Source of the DNA: an uncultured Ignavibacteriota bacterium
GTDB lineage: Bacteria; Bacteroidota; Ignavibacteria; Tepidaquicellales; Tepidaquicellaceae
Direction: 5' to 3'
Assembly: GCA_937983305.1 (NCBI GenBank)
Contig: CALKAJ010000124.1
Span: 1-17,536 of the forward strand
DNA: 17,536 bases
Position 1 is the first letter of the stretch. Each line of letters opens with the position of its first letter. A program made the translations under genes and the position numbers. Below are positions 1-7,246 of the stretch, one piece after another. Below the pieces are notes generated by a model. It was not told the DNA's origin. It saw only the letters and a program-made list of their open reading frames with translations, and did no database searches.

Positions 1-7
1 TTGATTC

Positions 8-41
8 GTGACTGTAGTTCAGACGTGTGCTCTTCCGATCT
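8..41 (+). other. Illumina TruSeq read-2 adapter remnant (assembly artefact)
   Basis: These 34 bases match the TruSeq read-2 adapter from its GTGACTG start to its CTCTTCCGATCT end, with one mismatch (T instead of G at base 15). Genomic sequence starts immediately afterwards at 42, as expected for an untrimmed library adapter fused to an insert. Bases 1-7 lie where the index would be, but I cannot assign them. The stretch is not biological, and any reading frame entering it is false. The match is from memory of the adapter sequence and is almost complete. Confidence 0.96.
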
Positions 42-175
42 ATAATTTTATTGACATTTTGAACGTCAAGATTTTTGAACTCAACGGAATTTGCAATTTT
101 CACAGCTTCCTGAATTTGCAGGTGGAAGTCTTTCAGAATATCATACATATTGCTTTTATCAACAGGAGGTATCAT
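42..175 (-). CDS. Probable bifunctional phosphoglucose/phosphomannose isomerase, N-terminal fragment
   Basis: This is a partial gene running off the left edge into the adapter. It starts with ATG at 175-173, six bases after the ptsI stop, so it is probably the next gene of that operon. About 44 residues remain. They begin MIPPVDKSNMYDILKDF, then LQIQEAVKIANSVEF, and end NVNKI at the truncation. The pattern (D-x-S-N-M, a short helix, a Q-x-x-E-A helix, then a basic strand leading to the expected glycine-rich SIS motif) resembles the start of SIS-domain sugar-phosphate isomerases of the PGI/PMI type, which interconvert glucose-6-phosphate or mannose-6-phosphate with fructose-6-phosphate. The diagnostic GGS motif and catalytic residues lie beyond the break, so the family call is an inference. 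An internal ATG (148-146) is an alternative start. No Shine-Dalgarno is visible. Confidence 0.5.
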
Positions 176-181
176 AATATA

Positions 182-1921
182 TTAGTTTAAATAGGGTTTA
201 ATTTCAGAGTTATAAAACGAATTAACTGATTCAGAGACTTCTTTTGCTGTTGAGAGTGAAAGGATTTTATCAACAAGCTCTTTTGCATCCGAATATTTGA
301 TGTTTCTGATGAATTCAATTATTTCAGCATAGAAAGCGGGATTAACGCTTAGTTCATCTACTCCCAAGCCGACGAGCACAATTGAATTTAACGGCTGGGA
401 AGCCATTTCTCCGCAGATGCTGATTTTGATGTTATTTCTGTGTGCGGCATCAACGGCAAGTTTGATTAATCTTAAAACTGCGGGGTGACACTCGCTGTAC
501 ATATCTGCAACCATTTCGTTACCTCTGTCAACAGCGAGTGTATATTGTATGAGGTCGTTTGTTCCAAGACTGAAAAAAGCAGATTCCTTTGCAAGCTCAT
601 CTGCAAGTATGCATGCGGAGGGGGTTTCAATCATAATTCCGAGTTGAATTTTCGGGTCGTATTCAATTCCTTGCCCGGCAAGCTCAAGTTTTGTTTCGTC
701 AAAAATTTCCTTTGCCTTTTTAACTTCTTCCAGCGAAGAAATCATCGGGAGCATAATTTTTACGTTCTTATTTTTTGAAGCAATAAGCATTGCTCTCAGC
801 TGTTCTTTAAACATATCTTTTCTGTCGAGGGAAATTCTTATACCTCTCCAGCCAAGGAAGGGATTATTTTCTTTTTCCGAGCTCGGTAAAATTTTATCTC
901 CGCCGATATCAAAAGTTCTTATTGTTACACTTCTCGGATATGCGAGTTTTGAAATGGTTTCGTATTCTTCAATCTGTTCCTCTTCGGTAGGGAAACCTCC
1001 TTTTTCAATAAAGAGGTGCTCGGTTCTGTATAAGCCGATTCCTGAATTTTCATATTCTTCTATAAACTGCAGTTCCTCATCAAAATCTATATTTAGATTT
1101 ACTTCAACAACTTTTCCGTCAATTGTAATCGCAGGCAGATTTTTAATGCCGAGCAGTTTTTCTTCCTGCTCTCTTACAAGTCTGATTTTATTTTCATATC
1201 GCTCAATTGTTTCTTCCGTGGGATTCGTAATTATTAAACCTTCAAAACCGTCTATGATAATATTTTCGCCGTCTTTAATATTTGCCGAGATTAATTTCAT
1301 TCCGACAACGGCGGGAATTCTTAAAGCTCTTGAAATGATAGCCGCATGCGAGGTGAAGCCGCCTGTATCGGTGCAATAGCCCATCACTTTTCTTCTGCTG
1401 AATAAAATTGTATCGCCGGGGGTTAGTTCGTGTGCAACAACAATCATATTCTCAACAATTTTCGATACAAGTTTTTCGCGTTTCATATTTCGAACCACTC
1501 TGTTTTTTACGTCGTTGATATCGGCGAATCTTTCTTTCATATAATCATCATCGGCGGCAAGGAGTATTTGTCCGAGCTTATCAATTTCATCGTTAAATAC
1601 ATAGCTTGCCGCTCGTTTCTCATAGCGAATGCGGCTTAATACTTTTTCGAAAAAGATTGAATCGTTAAGGATTTCGAGCTGAGCTTCAAATATTTTGGAA
1701 TTCTTTTCCCCGATTTTTTCAACTGCAATATTATATATTTTCAGTAACTCTTTCCGGGAATATTCAATAGCTTTTTTAAACTCTTCGATTTCTTCCTTTA
1801 TATCTTCGTCTCCGAGTTTTTCAAAATTTATTTTTATCTGTTTCCGGGTATAGAGATACGCCTTACCGAACGATATTCCGTTGGATGCGGGTATTCCCTT
1901 ATATATTTTCTCTTCTGCCAA
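182..1921 (-). CDS. ptsI: Phosphoenolpyruvate-protein phosphotransferase (PTS enzyme I)
   Basis: Enzyme I takes phosphate from phosphoenolpyruvate and passes it to HPr, the first step of the cytoplasmic PTS relay. The 579-residue protein is full length. An N-terminal HPr-binding and swivel region (about 1-225) carries the phospho-histidine motif GGFTSHAAI with His192. The C-terminal PEP-binding barrel has GLYRTEH (Arg299), TIRTFDIGGDK (Arg335), TNDLIQYTLAVDRGN (454-468) and ICGEMA with Cys503, the equivalent of the catalytic cysteine. All key residues are present, so the enzyme should be active. The start is TTG (1921-1919); no in-frame ATG occurs nearby and the protein begins at the normal point of the family. 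Neighbours are a rhomboid gene 117 bases upstream and an isomerase fragment six bases downstream. No HPr (ptsH) or enzyme II gene is in the window. Confidence 0.96.
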   Translation of the reverse strand: MAEEKIYKGIPASNGISFGKAYLYTRKQIKINFEKLGDEDIKEEIEEFKKAIEYSRKELLKIYNIAVEKIGEKNSKIFEAQLEILNDSIFFEKVLSRIRYEKRAASYVFNDEIDKLGQILLAADDDYMKERFADINDVKNRVVRNMKREKLVSKIVENMIVVAHELTPGDTILFSRRKVMGYCTDTGGFTSHAAIISRALRIPAVVGMKLISANIKDGENIIIDGFEGLIITNPTEETIERYENKIRLVREQEEKLLGIKNLPAITIDGKVVEVNLNIDFDEELQFIEEYENSGIGLYRTEHLFIEKGGFPTEEEQIEEYETISKLAYPRSVTIRTFDIGGDKILPSSEKENNPFLGWRGIRISLDRKDMFKEQLRAMLIASKNKNVKIMLPMISSLEEVKKAKEIFDETKLELAGQGIEYDPKIQLGIMIETPSACILADELAKESAFFSLGTNDLIQYTLAVDRGNEMVADMYSECHPAVLRLIKLAVDAAHRNNIKISICGEMASQPLNSIVLVGLGVDELSVNPAFYAEIIEFIRNIKYSDAKELVDKILSLSTAKEVSESVNSFYNSEIKPYLN

Positions 1922-1949
1922 TAATATATAATATTTCCTAAATGATATA

Positions 1950-2019
1950 AATAATTTACGAACTTATAAAGTCAAATTGACATAAAATATTGAGGATTTC
2001 TTTTACCCTATGGGAGGGT
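1950..2019 (-). promoter_or_regulatory. Possible ptsI promoter/operator region (tentative)
   Basis: The 117-base gap between the rhomboid stop and the ptsI TTG start holds three weak signals. There is an 11-base palindrome GTCAAATTGAC (1971-1981). It overlaps a TTGACT hexamer on the minus strand (1975-1970) that could be a -35 element, although no convincing -10 lies at the right distance. A small GC hairpin, ACCCT/AGGGT (2005-2009 with 2015-2019), lacks a following T-run. ptsI may therefore have its own promoter or be read through from feoAB. The evidence is suggestive only. Confidence 0.2.
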
Positions 2020-2038
2020 TACAACTTGCTTTTTGCCC

Positions 2039-2782
2039 TTATTTCTTCTCCGGTTTGCGATAGAAATCGTCGTCGTCGTCATCATCGTCATAAAAATAAA
2101 CCTCCTCGGCATTTTTTTTGATTTTGACATCGTCGGGACTGAAATCTTCATCCGTATATTCGTCATCGGTTTCTTCTTCATCTTCCCAATCATATTTTTT
2201 AATTTCTTTCGGGTCGGTATTTCTGAAAATAACCGCACATACAATACCTATTAAAAATCCGCCGAGATGTGATTCGAAAGAAACATCAGGGTCTATTGGC
2301 AGTACGCCCCAGATTAATCCGCCGTATAAAAAAGTTACGAGCAGTGAAATGGCAATTGCTTTTGCGTCTTTTCGCAGTAAGCCGACGAAAAAGAGATAAG
2401 ATAGAAAGCCGTAAATCAATCCGCTTGCTCCGATGTGATATGCAGGTCTTGCAAAGAGCCATACCGATAAGCCGGTAGCAAGGTAAATAATAATAAATAC
2501 GGGAATGGCAGATTTTCTGTATGAAAAAAATAAAGTAAAGGAAAGGACGGTTAAAGTCAGCGAATTTGAAATGAGATGGGAGAAGTCGGAATGAACGAGC
2601 GGACTTGTAAGAATACCCGTCAGCCCTGAGATTTTACCGGGATAAACACCGAGATGTGAAAGCTCTATACCTGTAAAGACTTCGTAAATCTTAATCAGCC
2701 ACAGCAATCCGGTAAAAGCCAATGCCGGAAACATACTCGAATAAAATACAGCCTTATGAACTTTTTCTTCTGAAGTATCCAT
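2039..2782 (-). CDS. Rhomboid-family intramembrane serine protease with acidic C-terminal tail
   Basis: This 247-residue polytopic membrane protein has the rhomboid core. VHSDFSHLISNS supplies the conserved His/Asn of the second transmembrane segment (His69, Asn73), HIGASG carries the nucleophile Ser120, and FESHLGGFLIG carries the general base His172. Six or so hydrophobic segments run from about 12 to 187. Rhomboids cleave other membrane proteins within or near their transmembrane helices. After residue 188 the protein ends in a cytoplasmic, strongly acidic tail (199-240) with eight consecutive aspartates and a basic finish (RKPEKK). I chose ATG 2782-2780 because the frame further upstream lies inside the end of feoB. 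The gene sits 26 bases after the feoB stop on the same strand, so it is probably cotranscribed with feoAB. No substrate can be read from the sequence. Confidence 0.9.
   Translation of the reverse strand: MDTSEEKVHKAVFYSSMFPALAFTGLLWLIKIYEVFTGIELSHLGVYPGKISGLTGILTSPLVHSDFSHLISNSLTLTVLSFTLFFSYRKSAIPVFIIIYLATGLSVWLFARPAYHIGASGLIYGFLSYLFFVGLLRKDAKAIAISLLVTFLYGGLIWGVLPIDPDVSFESHLGGFLIGIVCAVIFRNTDPKEIKKYDWEDEEETDDEYTDEDFSPDDVKIKKNAEEVYFYDDDDDDDDFYRKPEKK
2066..2089 (-). repeat. Trinucleotide GAC/GAT repeat encoding eight aspartates
   Basis: Eight aspartate codons in a row (GAC or GAT on the minus strand) lie near the end of the rhomboid gene. Runs of trinucleotides can vary in copy number by slippage. 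Here that would change tail length without shifting the frame. Confidence 0.8.
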
Positions 2783-2808
2783 TGAATAAAATAAAAAAAA
2801 TATTACAA

Positions 2809-4776
2809 TTAAATAAGAGTAAAAACCCCGCGTGTAATCAGAGATAAAACGGTTGCAAGTACGACACTTAAAACCGTAATAATCACGGCTTTTTTCATAT
2901 CCAGCTCTTTTGCAAGTGCGGCAAATGTTGCGATGCAAGGGATATAAAACGTTACAAATATGGTAAACACCATAATCTGTCCGAGCGACATTACTTCAAT
3001 AACGTTTTCGGTACCGAGAGCTGTGAAAAGTAAAACAAGAGCAAGCTCTTTTCTCATAATTCCGAATACGAGAGTAATTCCGACAACGGCAGGCAATCCG
3101 AGCATTCCGCTTGTAAAGGGCGAGAGGAAATTATTAATCGGTTCGGATAAATTGAAAAAATTAAGAACTTCGAGTATGATACTGCCGACAATAAGGAAAG
3201 GAATAGCGACGAGCACGAATTCTCTCATTCTGAACCAGGTTTTATGAGCAAGAGATTTAAAGCCGGGTAAATGATATTTAGGGATTTCGAGAACAAGTCC
3301 GGGGCTGACTTCGGGAATAGATTTGGAAAGTATTTTTCCAAGTATGGCAATAACGGCAATATTAATACCATAAACAAGAAAGGCGGCTTTCATAGAGATA
3401 AAAAATCCAACGAGTCCGAAAATTACTGTCATTCTTGCAGAGCAGGGAATTAAAGTTGTGAGAGTTGCAGTTACTAATCTGTCCCGAGGTGATTTTAAAA
3501 TTCGTGTTGCAAGAATTGCGGGAACAGTGCATCCGTAACCGAAAAGAATAGGAACAATTGATAAGCCGTGCAGACCGATTTTATGCATAATATTATCGGT
3601 GAGGTAAGCAACTCTTGCGAGGTAACCCGTATCTTCAAGAAAAGATAAAAGAATAAAAAACGGAAGCAGGTAAGGAATAACGATTCCAAGTCCGCCTCCA
3701 AATCCCATGAAAAGTCCGTTAAAAATGGAATAGAGAACAGAATCAGTACCGAAACGTACTGCAAAATATTCTGACATAGCGGAAAAGCCGTCAAGGAACA
3801 TCGGCTCGAAAACTGAACCAATTACGAAGATTACCCTGAATGCAAGATATAAAATCACAGCAAGAGAAACGTAGCCCCAAACCGGATGCATTAAGACATC
3901 ATCAATTCTTGAGCGGAAATCCCTTTTGGGAGGTTTTCCCACTGCGGCAATTTCTTCAAACAAATCAAATGCGGAACTATGCCTTGCCGATGAAATAACA
4001 ACATTGGATTTTTCATCCATAGTTTCTTCGAGCTTATCAATAGTATCGTCAATTTGTTTGCTCAGACTTATTTCGAGTTCTTTGAGATAATTTTTAATAT
4101 TAACATCTTTTTCCAGAAGCTTAATTGCAACAAATCTGTGATTCCATCTGAGTTTTATATTTCCTTCTTTAAGTATTCCGGAAATCTGCTCAATTGTTTT
4201 TTCAAGTATAGCTCCGTATTTTATTTTTTTCGAAGAGCTTTGTTCTACTTTATTAACCCCTTTATCGGTTATAGAATATTTAAAAGGCTGAGAACCGATT
4301 TCGTAAGCTTTATCAAAAAGCGAAAATACACCAACGCCTTTATTGCCGATGGTTTTAACAACTGGAACTCCAAGTAAATCTGATAATCCGTCAATATTGA
4401 TATTGATACCTTTTTTCTCTGCTTCATCAATCATATTCAAAGCAACAACCATAGGCTTTTTAAGTTCGAGCAGCTGCAGGGTTAGTTCAAGACTTCTTGA
4501 AAGAACCGAAGCATCAATAATGTTTATTATTATAGTGGAATCTTCTGAGTTCATTAAGGCTTTAACTGCAACTGTTTCGGCGTCGTCGGTGGTTTGGAGA
4601 GAATATGTTCCCGGCAGGTCAATCAAATCAATTTTGCGGTTATGAATTTCCATTTCGCCCTTTGTATATTTTACTGTAACTCCGGGGAAATTAGTTGCAA
4701 CGGATTTATAACCCGCAACAAAATTAAAGACCGTACTTTTTCCGCAATTTGGCTGACCTACAAGGATAAATTTCAT
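2809..4776 (-). CDS. feoB: Ferrous iron transport protein B (FeoB, G-protein-coupled Fe(II) permease)
   Basis: FeoB imports Fe(II) across the inner membrane. The N-terminal GTPase domain shows G1 GQPNCGKST (7-15), G2 NFPGVTV (29-35), G3 DLPG (53-56) and G4 NMID (114-117). A helical spacer follows (about 165-290), including VVISSARHSS. The membrane domain (about 295-655) contains two Gate regions and the conserved cysteines expected near the path: GYGCTVPAILATR (Cys416), LIPCSARMTVI (Cys445) and YIPCIATFAALAKELDMKKA (Cys613). At 655 residues it is shorter than the E. coli protein (about 770) but typical of compact FeoBs. Its ATG overlaps the feoA stop by four bases, which suggests translational coupling. 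No feoC is nearby. The gene ends 26 bases before the rhomboid gene. Confidence 0.97.
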   Translation of the reverse strand: MKFILVGQPNCGKSTVFNFVAGYKSVATNFPGVTVKYTKGEMEIHNRKIDLIDLPGTYSLQTTDDAETVAVKALMNSEDSTIIINIIDASVLSRSLELTLQLLELKKPMVVALNMIDEAEKKGININIDGLSDLLGVPVVKTIGNKGVGVFSLFDKAYEIGSQPFKYSITDKGVNKVEQSSSKKIKYGAILEKTIEQISGILKEGNIKLRWNHRFVAIKLLEKDVNIKNYLKELEISLSKQIDDTIDKLEETMDEKSNVVISSARHSSAFDLFEEIAAVGKPPKRDFRSRIDDVLMHPVWGYVSLAVILYLAFRVIFVIGSVFEPMFLDGFSAMSEYFAVRFGTDSVLYSIFNGLFMGFGGGLGIVIPYLLPFFILLSFLEDTGYLARVAYLTDNIMHKIGLHGLSIVPILFGYGCTVPAILATRILKSPRDRLVTATLTTLIPCSARMTVIFGLVGFFISMKAAFLVYGINIAVIAILGKILSKSIPEVSPGLVLEIPKYHLPGFKSLAHKTWFRMREFVLVAIPFLIVGSIILEVLNFFNLSEPINNFLSPFTSGMLGLPAVVGITLVFGIMRKELALVLLFTALGTENVIEVMSLGQIMVFTIFVTFYIPCIATFAALAKELDMKKAVIITVLSVVLATVLSLITRGVFTLI

Positions 4777-5006
4777 TGAATTTTTTCCGCAAAAATTTTT
4801 CCTGCAAGTCCGTGTCCGAGTGCAATTTCGGAATCAAGATGTGAAATTACTACAGGACCTTTGAGAGTGGATGCTCTGGTAATTTCAACAATATTGCCCG
4901 TGAATATTCCCATATTCATCAAGTGAGCAAGAGCGCGCTTTCCTGCATCAATTTTTTTAATCTTTACTTTCTCACCCTTTTCGAATTTTGTAAGTTTATC
5001 TGTCAT
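4773..5006 (-). CDS. feoA: Ferrous iron transport protein A (FeoA, SH3-like)
   Basis: This is a small cytoplasmic protein of 77 residues, the usual FeoA size, with the SH3-like fold pattern. KGEKVKIKKID is followed by LAHLMNMGIFTGNIVEITR (the conserved L-x-x-M-G-I/L-x-x-G segment), then a central strand GPVVISHLDSEIALGHGLAGKIF. FeoA is needed for FeoB-dependent iron uptake, probably by contacting the FeoB GTPase region. The start is ATG (5006-5004); only a weak purine patch lies upstream. Its TGA overlaps the feoB ATG (4773-4776), so the two are almost certainly translated together. It is the first gene of a minus-strand run feoA-feoB-rhomboid, possibly extending to ptsI, and is divergent from the T9SS-targeted gene at 5180. 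Confidence 0.95.
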   Translation of the reverse strand: MTDKLTKFEKGEKVKIKKIDAGKRALAHLMNMGIFTGNIVEITRASTLKGPVVISHLDSEIALGHGLAGKIFAEKIQ

Positions 5007-5057
5007 TTAATTATTTATCTCTGCAATTTTAAACATATTTTTTGTGAAATTAAATTC

Positions 5058-5081
5058 AAATCAACACGGCATTTTTGATTT
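5058..5081. promoter_or_regulatory. Inverted repeat in the feoA / T9SS-protein divergent intergenic region
   Basis: The arms AAATCAA (5058-5064) and TTGATTT (5075-5081) are perfect 7-base inverted copies around a 10-base centre. Each arm, read outward on its own strand, gives a TTGATT hexamer that could serve as a -35 element. The plus-strand copy is followed 16 bases later by TATATA (5097-5102). It could be a shared operator for iron-responsive control of feoA, but the sequence does not match a Fur box that I recognise. Confidence 0.25.
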
Positions 5082-5102
5082 TAGTCAATTTTTGTATATA
5101 TA
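5075..5102 (+). promoter_or_regulatory. Candidate promoter for the T9SS-targeted protein gene
   Basis: TTGATT (5075-5080) and TATATA (5097-5102) with a 16-base spacer resemble a sigma70-type promoter reading towards the gene at 5180. The surrounding DNA is so AT-rich that chance matches are likely. Confidence 0.3.
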
Positions 5103-5179
5103 TTTTTATATTGAATTTATTGAGCGTAATTACTTTCTTGCTTCGATGTTCTTTTTTAAAACCTTTAAACCCTCCGGTA

Positions 5180-7189
5180 ATGAAAAAAATATTTCTGATT
5201 TCTCTTTTCCTTGTTTCCCTTTCTTTTGCTTTCAATTTTAATTCAACACTTAACTCCTATCTTCCTTTGAATAATATTGTAGTGAAGTTTGAAGGAACAA
5301 ACGGAAACGGCAACAATCTCTGGATTGATAATTTTTATATCGGTTCAAGATTTGCAAACGACCTTACCATAACAGGCATTAGCGTAAAAGATAAAAATTA
5401 TTTTTTACCCGGCGTATCATCAACCTCTGTATCTCCTGAGGTTACAGTTTATAATGCAGGCTCTTCCGCCTCCGGTGCGGCAACTGTTACAATGATTGCA
5501 GTCGGCACATCTTATAACGTAACTAAAAACGTTCCCGCAATAAACGGCGGTTTTTCGTCTGTTATTACATTTGACCCGATGACTTTTGATGTTGATGTTA
5601 CAAAAAATCTTAAGGTATATATTACATATTCAACTGACCAGAATCATTCAAACGATACCTTATACCAACCATCAACTTTTCATGCGGGTGTAAAGAGAAA
5701 GGTACTTTTCGAGGCACATACAAGTACAACTTGCAGTCCCTGCGCCTCGCAAAATCCTGCACTTGATGCTTTTATTCAGCAGAAATTTGATTCAGCAGTT
5801 GCAATTAAATATCACGTATGGTGGCCCTCATTAGGCGACCCGATGTATGCCGCAAATATTCCCCAGCAAAGAGTCAGGACGCAATATAACAGCATCAGCG
5901 CTGTTCCTACTTTGCAGGTTGACGGAGTACTTCAGCAGGTCAGCGGATATACAACGCTTTCAAATTTAGTAACTCCCTTTAATGCAAGGATGTCAAAAGG
6001 AACACCGATTGCATTAACCGTAACGGATACAAGACTCCCGGGAGATTCAATCAAAGCGACAATTCAGGTTCAGGTTATTTCACCTGTTTCACCGAATACA
6101 AATCTTCGTTTGAGAATTTCTGCCATTGAACGGAAAATTCAATATTCTTCGCCTCCCGGCTCAAACGGAGAAACGATATTTTATGATGTATTCAGAAGAA
6201 TGTATCCTTCAACAGACGGAGCTTCGATTAATACAACTCCGGGAACATATACATACACTTATACCTACAAGCGTCAGGCAGCCTGGATAGATTCGATGTT
6301 ATACACAGCCGTAATAGTTCAGGATGAATATACACACGATGTTTACAATGCGGCAAAGGGAAGAAATTATTATGACAATCCGCCGATTTCGGAAAACGGA
6401 CCCGTAATAAATCTAAATAACCAATTCTATAACGATAATCCAAATCCCGTAACTTTTGGAATGCAGTTTGAGACAATGGAAGTCTCTGTTCCGCCTTTGG
6501 GCTGGAGTATTTCGAATATGGATTCTAATTATACTTTCTGGATGTACAGATATACTTCAGTAAACGGTCCGTCTCTTGCGGGTTCAAGAAGTATAAGAAT
6601 AAATTATTATTCGTATCCTGATAATCCCGGAACGCTTGATATTTTAACATCGAAAGCATATAACGATGTCAACCCGAATGATACAATCAGTTTCGATTAT
6701 GCTTATGGAAACCGTACAGGATATACCGACCGCCTTGTTGTAAAAGTATCTACAGATGGCGGAACAACATTCCCATATACGGTATTTGATAAACAAGGTG
6801 CGGCACTTGCGACAGCGGGAACTGTAACCTCCGGATTTGTTCCAAGCTCTGCAAGTCAATGGGGAGCAGTAAAAATTCCTGTTTCTTCATTCTTAACCGG
6901 TATAAATCCGAATGCCGGAACGATATATAAATACGAGCTGAGCCAGAACTATCCAAATCCGTTCAACCCTGTTACGAATATTGAGTTTCAAATTCCGGGC
7001 TCAAAGTTTGTAAAGTTAGTTGTATTGGATATTTTGGGCAGAGAAGTAAAAACCCTCGTCAATGAATACAAACAAGCCGGAACTTATCAAGTCAGCTTTA
7101 GTGCGGATGGACTTTCGAGCGGCGTTTATTTCTATAAGATGACAGCAGGTGATTTTTCTGATGTGAAGAGAATGGTACTGGTTAAGTAA
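5180..7189 (+). CDS. Omp28-like secreted protein with thioredoxin-like CxxC motif and type IX secretion sorting domain
   Basis: The 669-residue exported protein starts at ATG 5180 with a clear signal peptide (MKKIFLISLFLVSLSFA, about 1-17). Residues about 30-165 form a beta-rich domain. From about 172 comes a thioredoxin-like region like that of Omp28-related proteins: VLFEAHTSTTCSPCASQNP (Cys185 and Cys188 as C-S-P-C) and a later VPT (242-244) in the place of the cis-proline loop. Beta-sandwich modules follow (about 275-580). The C-terminus (588-669) is a type A sorting domain: LSQNYPNPFNPVTNI, then VLDILGREVKTLV and SSGVYFYKM, ending MVLVK. Such domains direct export through the type IX secretion system and are removed or used for surface anchoring. 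No Shine-Dalgarno is visible. The substrate is unknown, and redox or disulphide activity is a guess from the CxxC. Confidence 0.88.
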   Translation: MKKIFLISLFLVSLSFAFNFNSTLNSYLPLNNIVVKFEGTNGNGNNLWIDNFYIGSRFANDLTITGISVKDKNYFLPGVSSTSVSPEVTVYNAGSSASGAATVTMIAVGTSYNVTKNVPAINGGFSSVITFDPMTFDVDVTKNLKVYITYSTDQNHSNDTLYQPSTFHAGVKRKVLFEAHTSTTCSPCASQNPALDAFIQQKFDSAVAIKYHVWWPSLGDPMYAANIPQQRVRTQYNSISAVPTLQVDGVLQQVSGYTTLSNLVTPFNARMSKGTPIALTVTDTRLPGDSIKATIQVQVISPVSPNTNLRLRISAIERKIQYSSPPGSNGETIFYDVFRRMYPSTDGASINTTPGTYTYTYTYKRQAAWIDSMLYTAVIVQDEYTHDVYNAAKGRNYYDNPPISENGPVINLNNQFYNDNPNPVTFGMQFETMEVSVPPLGWSISNMDSNYTFWMYRYTSVNGPSLAGSRSIRINYYSYPDNPGTLDILTSKAYNDVNPNDTISFDYAYGNRTGYTDRLVVKVSTDGGTTFPYTVFDKQGAALATAGTVTSGFVPSSASQWGAVKIPVSSFLTGINPNAGTIYKYELSQNYPNPFNPVTNIEFQIPGSKFVKLVVLDILGREVKTLVNEYKQAGTYQVSFSADGLSSGVYFYKMTAGDFSDVKRMVLVK

Positions 7190-7212
7190 AAAGTTTGTAA
7201 AGTTGGAAAGTA

Positions 7213-7246
7213 AAAAATGCCGGTCAGAGATGCACCGGCTTTTTTA
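7213..7246. terminator. Bidirectional intrinsic terminator between convergent genes
   Basis: GCCGGT (7219-7224) pairs with ACCGGC (7234-7239) around a 9-base loop. There is an A-run on the left (7212-7217) and a T-run on the right (7240-7245). It works as a terminator on both strands, for the plus-strand gene ending at 7189 and for the minus-strand gene whose TAA (7246-7244) lies inside the T-run. Confidence 0.88.

Noticed and set aside
8..190. A plus-strand reading frame of 60 codons at the left edge
   Set aside because: It begins with GTG inside the sequencing adapter and runs antisense to the isomerase fragment and the end of ptsI.
2783..2938. N-terminal extension of the rhomboid protein, rich in Cys and Arg
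   Set aside because: It is the feoB 3' end read in another frame. The ATG at 2782 after the feoB stop gives a normal rhomboid N-terminus; the apparent zinc-finger-like cysteines are accidental.
5075..5179. Upstream extension of the T9SS-targeted protein starting with TTG
   Set aside because: It would hide a standard signal peptide that begins with ATG at 5180.
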